Source of the DNA: Vagococcus bubulae
GTDB lineage: Bacteria; Bacillota; Bacilli; Lactobacillales; Vagococcaceae
DNA: 53,962 nt
Direction of reading: 5' to 3'
NCBI RefSeq assembly: GCF_003950315.1
Contig: NZ_NGJT01000015.1
Location: 1-53,962 of the forward strand
A program made the position numbers and the translations under genes. Each line of letters opens with the position of its first letter. The stretch's first letter is position 1. Shown here piece after piece: positions 53,873 to 53,962 of the stretch. The notes under the pieces are model-generated. The model did not search any database. It saw only the letters and a list, made by a program, of their open reading frames with translations, and had not been told where the DNA came from.

Positions 53873-53916
53873 AAGATGATGAATTTGAGAGTAATCTCAG
53901 ATTTATCATCTTTTTT
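53873..53916 (+). terminator. Orphan terminator near the window end
   Basis: AAGATGATGAATTTGAGA (53873-53890), loop GTAA, TCTCAGATTTATCATCTT (53895-53912), then T residues. All 18 pairs form if two G-U are allowed. No gene lies between it and the suf terminator 170 bases upstream. Confidence 0.75.
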
Positions 53917-53962
53917 AGTTATTTAATTTTTATAAGACCGTTTATCAAGAAAATTCTTATTC

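Overview
The window is low-GC, Gram-positive DNA from the Firmicutes order Lactobacillales, most like Vagococcus or Enterococcus. This rests on several signs: an LPXTG surface protein, T-box leaders, GSI-alpha glnA with a MerR-type glnR and a GlnR box, a sufCDSUB operon, a DUF3042 gene, the yqgN-rhomboid-yqgQ-glk gene order, a bile-salt-hydrolase-like gene and strong AGGAGG ribosome sites. The genus is an inference. No rRNA, tRNA, CRISPR, phage or intact insertion sequence was seen.

Layout. 1-1741: 3' part of a cell-wall-anchored Cna_B repeat adhesin. 1.75-3.3 kb: a 129-bp intergenic repeat, a GNAT enzyme and a membrane-anchored alpha/beta hydrolase. 3.3-6.2 kb: alaS behind an alanine T-box leader. 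6.3-12.6 kb: a divergent aspartate-to-threonine block, hom-aspartokinase-asd leftward and thrC-thrB-ACT protein rightward. Two consensus-spaced promoters overlap head to head between them. 12.7-23.2 kb: a PLP decarboxylase, a NodB deacetylase, a CofE-like protein, rlmN, a MarR/FUSC-exporter divergon with a clear palindromic operator, and the yqgN-gluP-yqgQ-glk-rhodanese cluster. 23.2-29.4 kb: bsh-like hydrolase, a uracil-DNA glycosylase family protein, DUF3042, then GDPD-miaA-hflX-PLP lyase. 29.4-31.2 kb: glnR-glnA.

31.2-36.5 kb is the accessory part. It holds a second copy of the 129-bp repeat, YbjQ, a GNAT, a decayed duplicate of the glnA 3' end, then small proteins (DUF6630-like, a DUF4259-like fragment, a DUF1963/YwqG protein, a DUF1266 gene broken by a frameshift, a Cys-rich protein) and a KptA/Tpt1 RNA 2'-phosphotransferase. 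A 17-bp exact direct repeat brackets most of it. This is the likeliest place for something undescribed.

36.5-53.96 kb is core again: efp, an LCP cell-wall ligase, degV, alr, an AEC transporter, a cshB-like helicase, deoC, metNIQ under a methionine-type T-box, a CPA2 antiporter and sufCDSUB. The last 260 bp hold a row of perfect small hairpins and an orphan terminator, perhaps the edge of a mobile element. Terminators lie at most gene ends, and many serve convergent genes in both directions.
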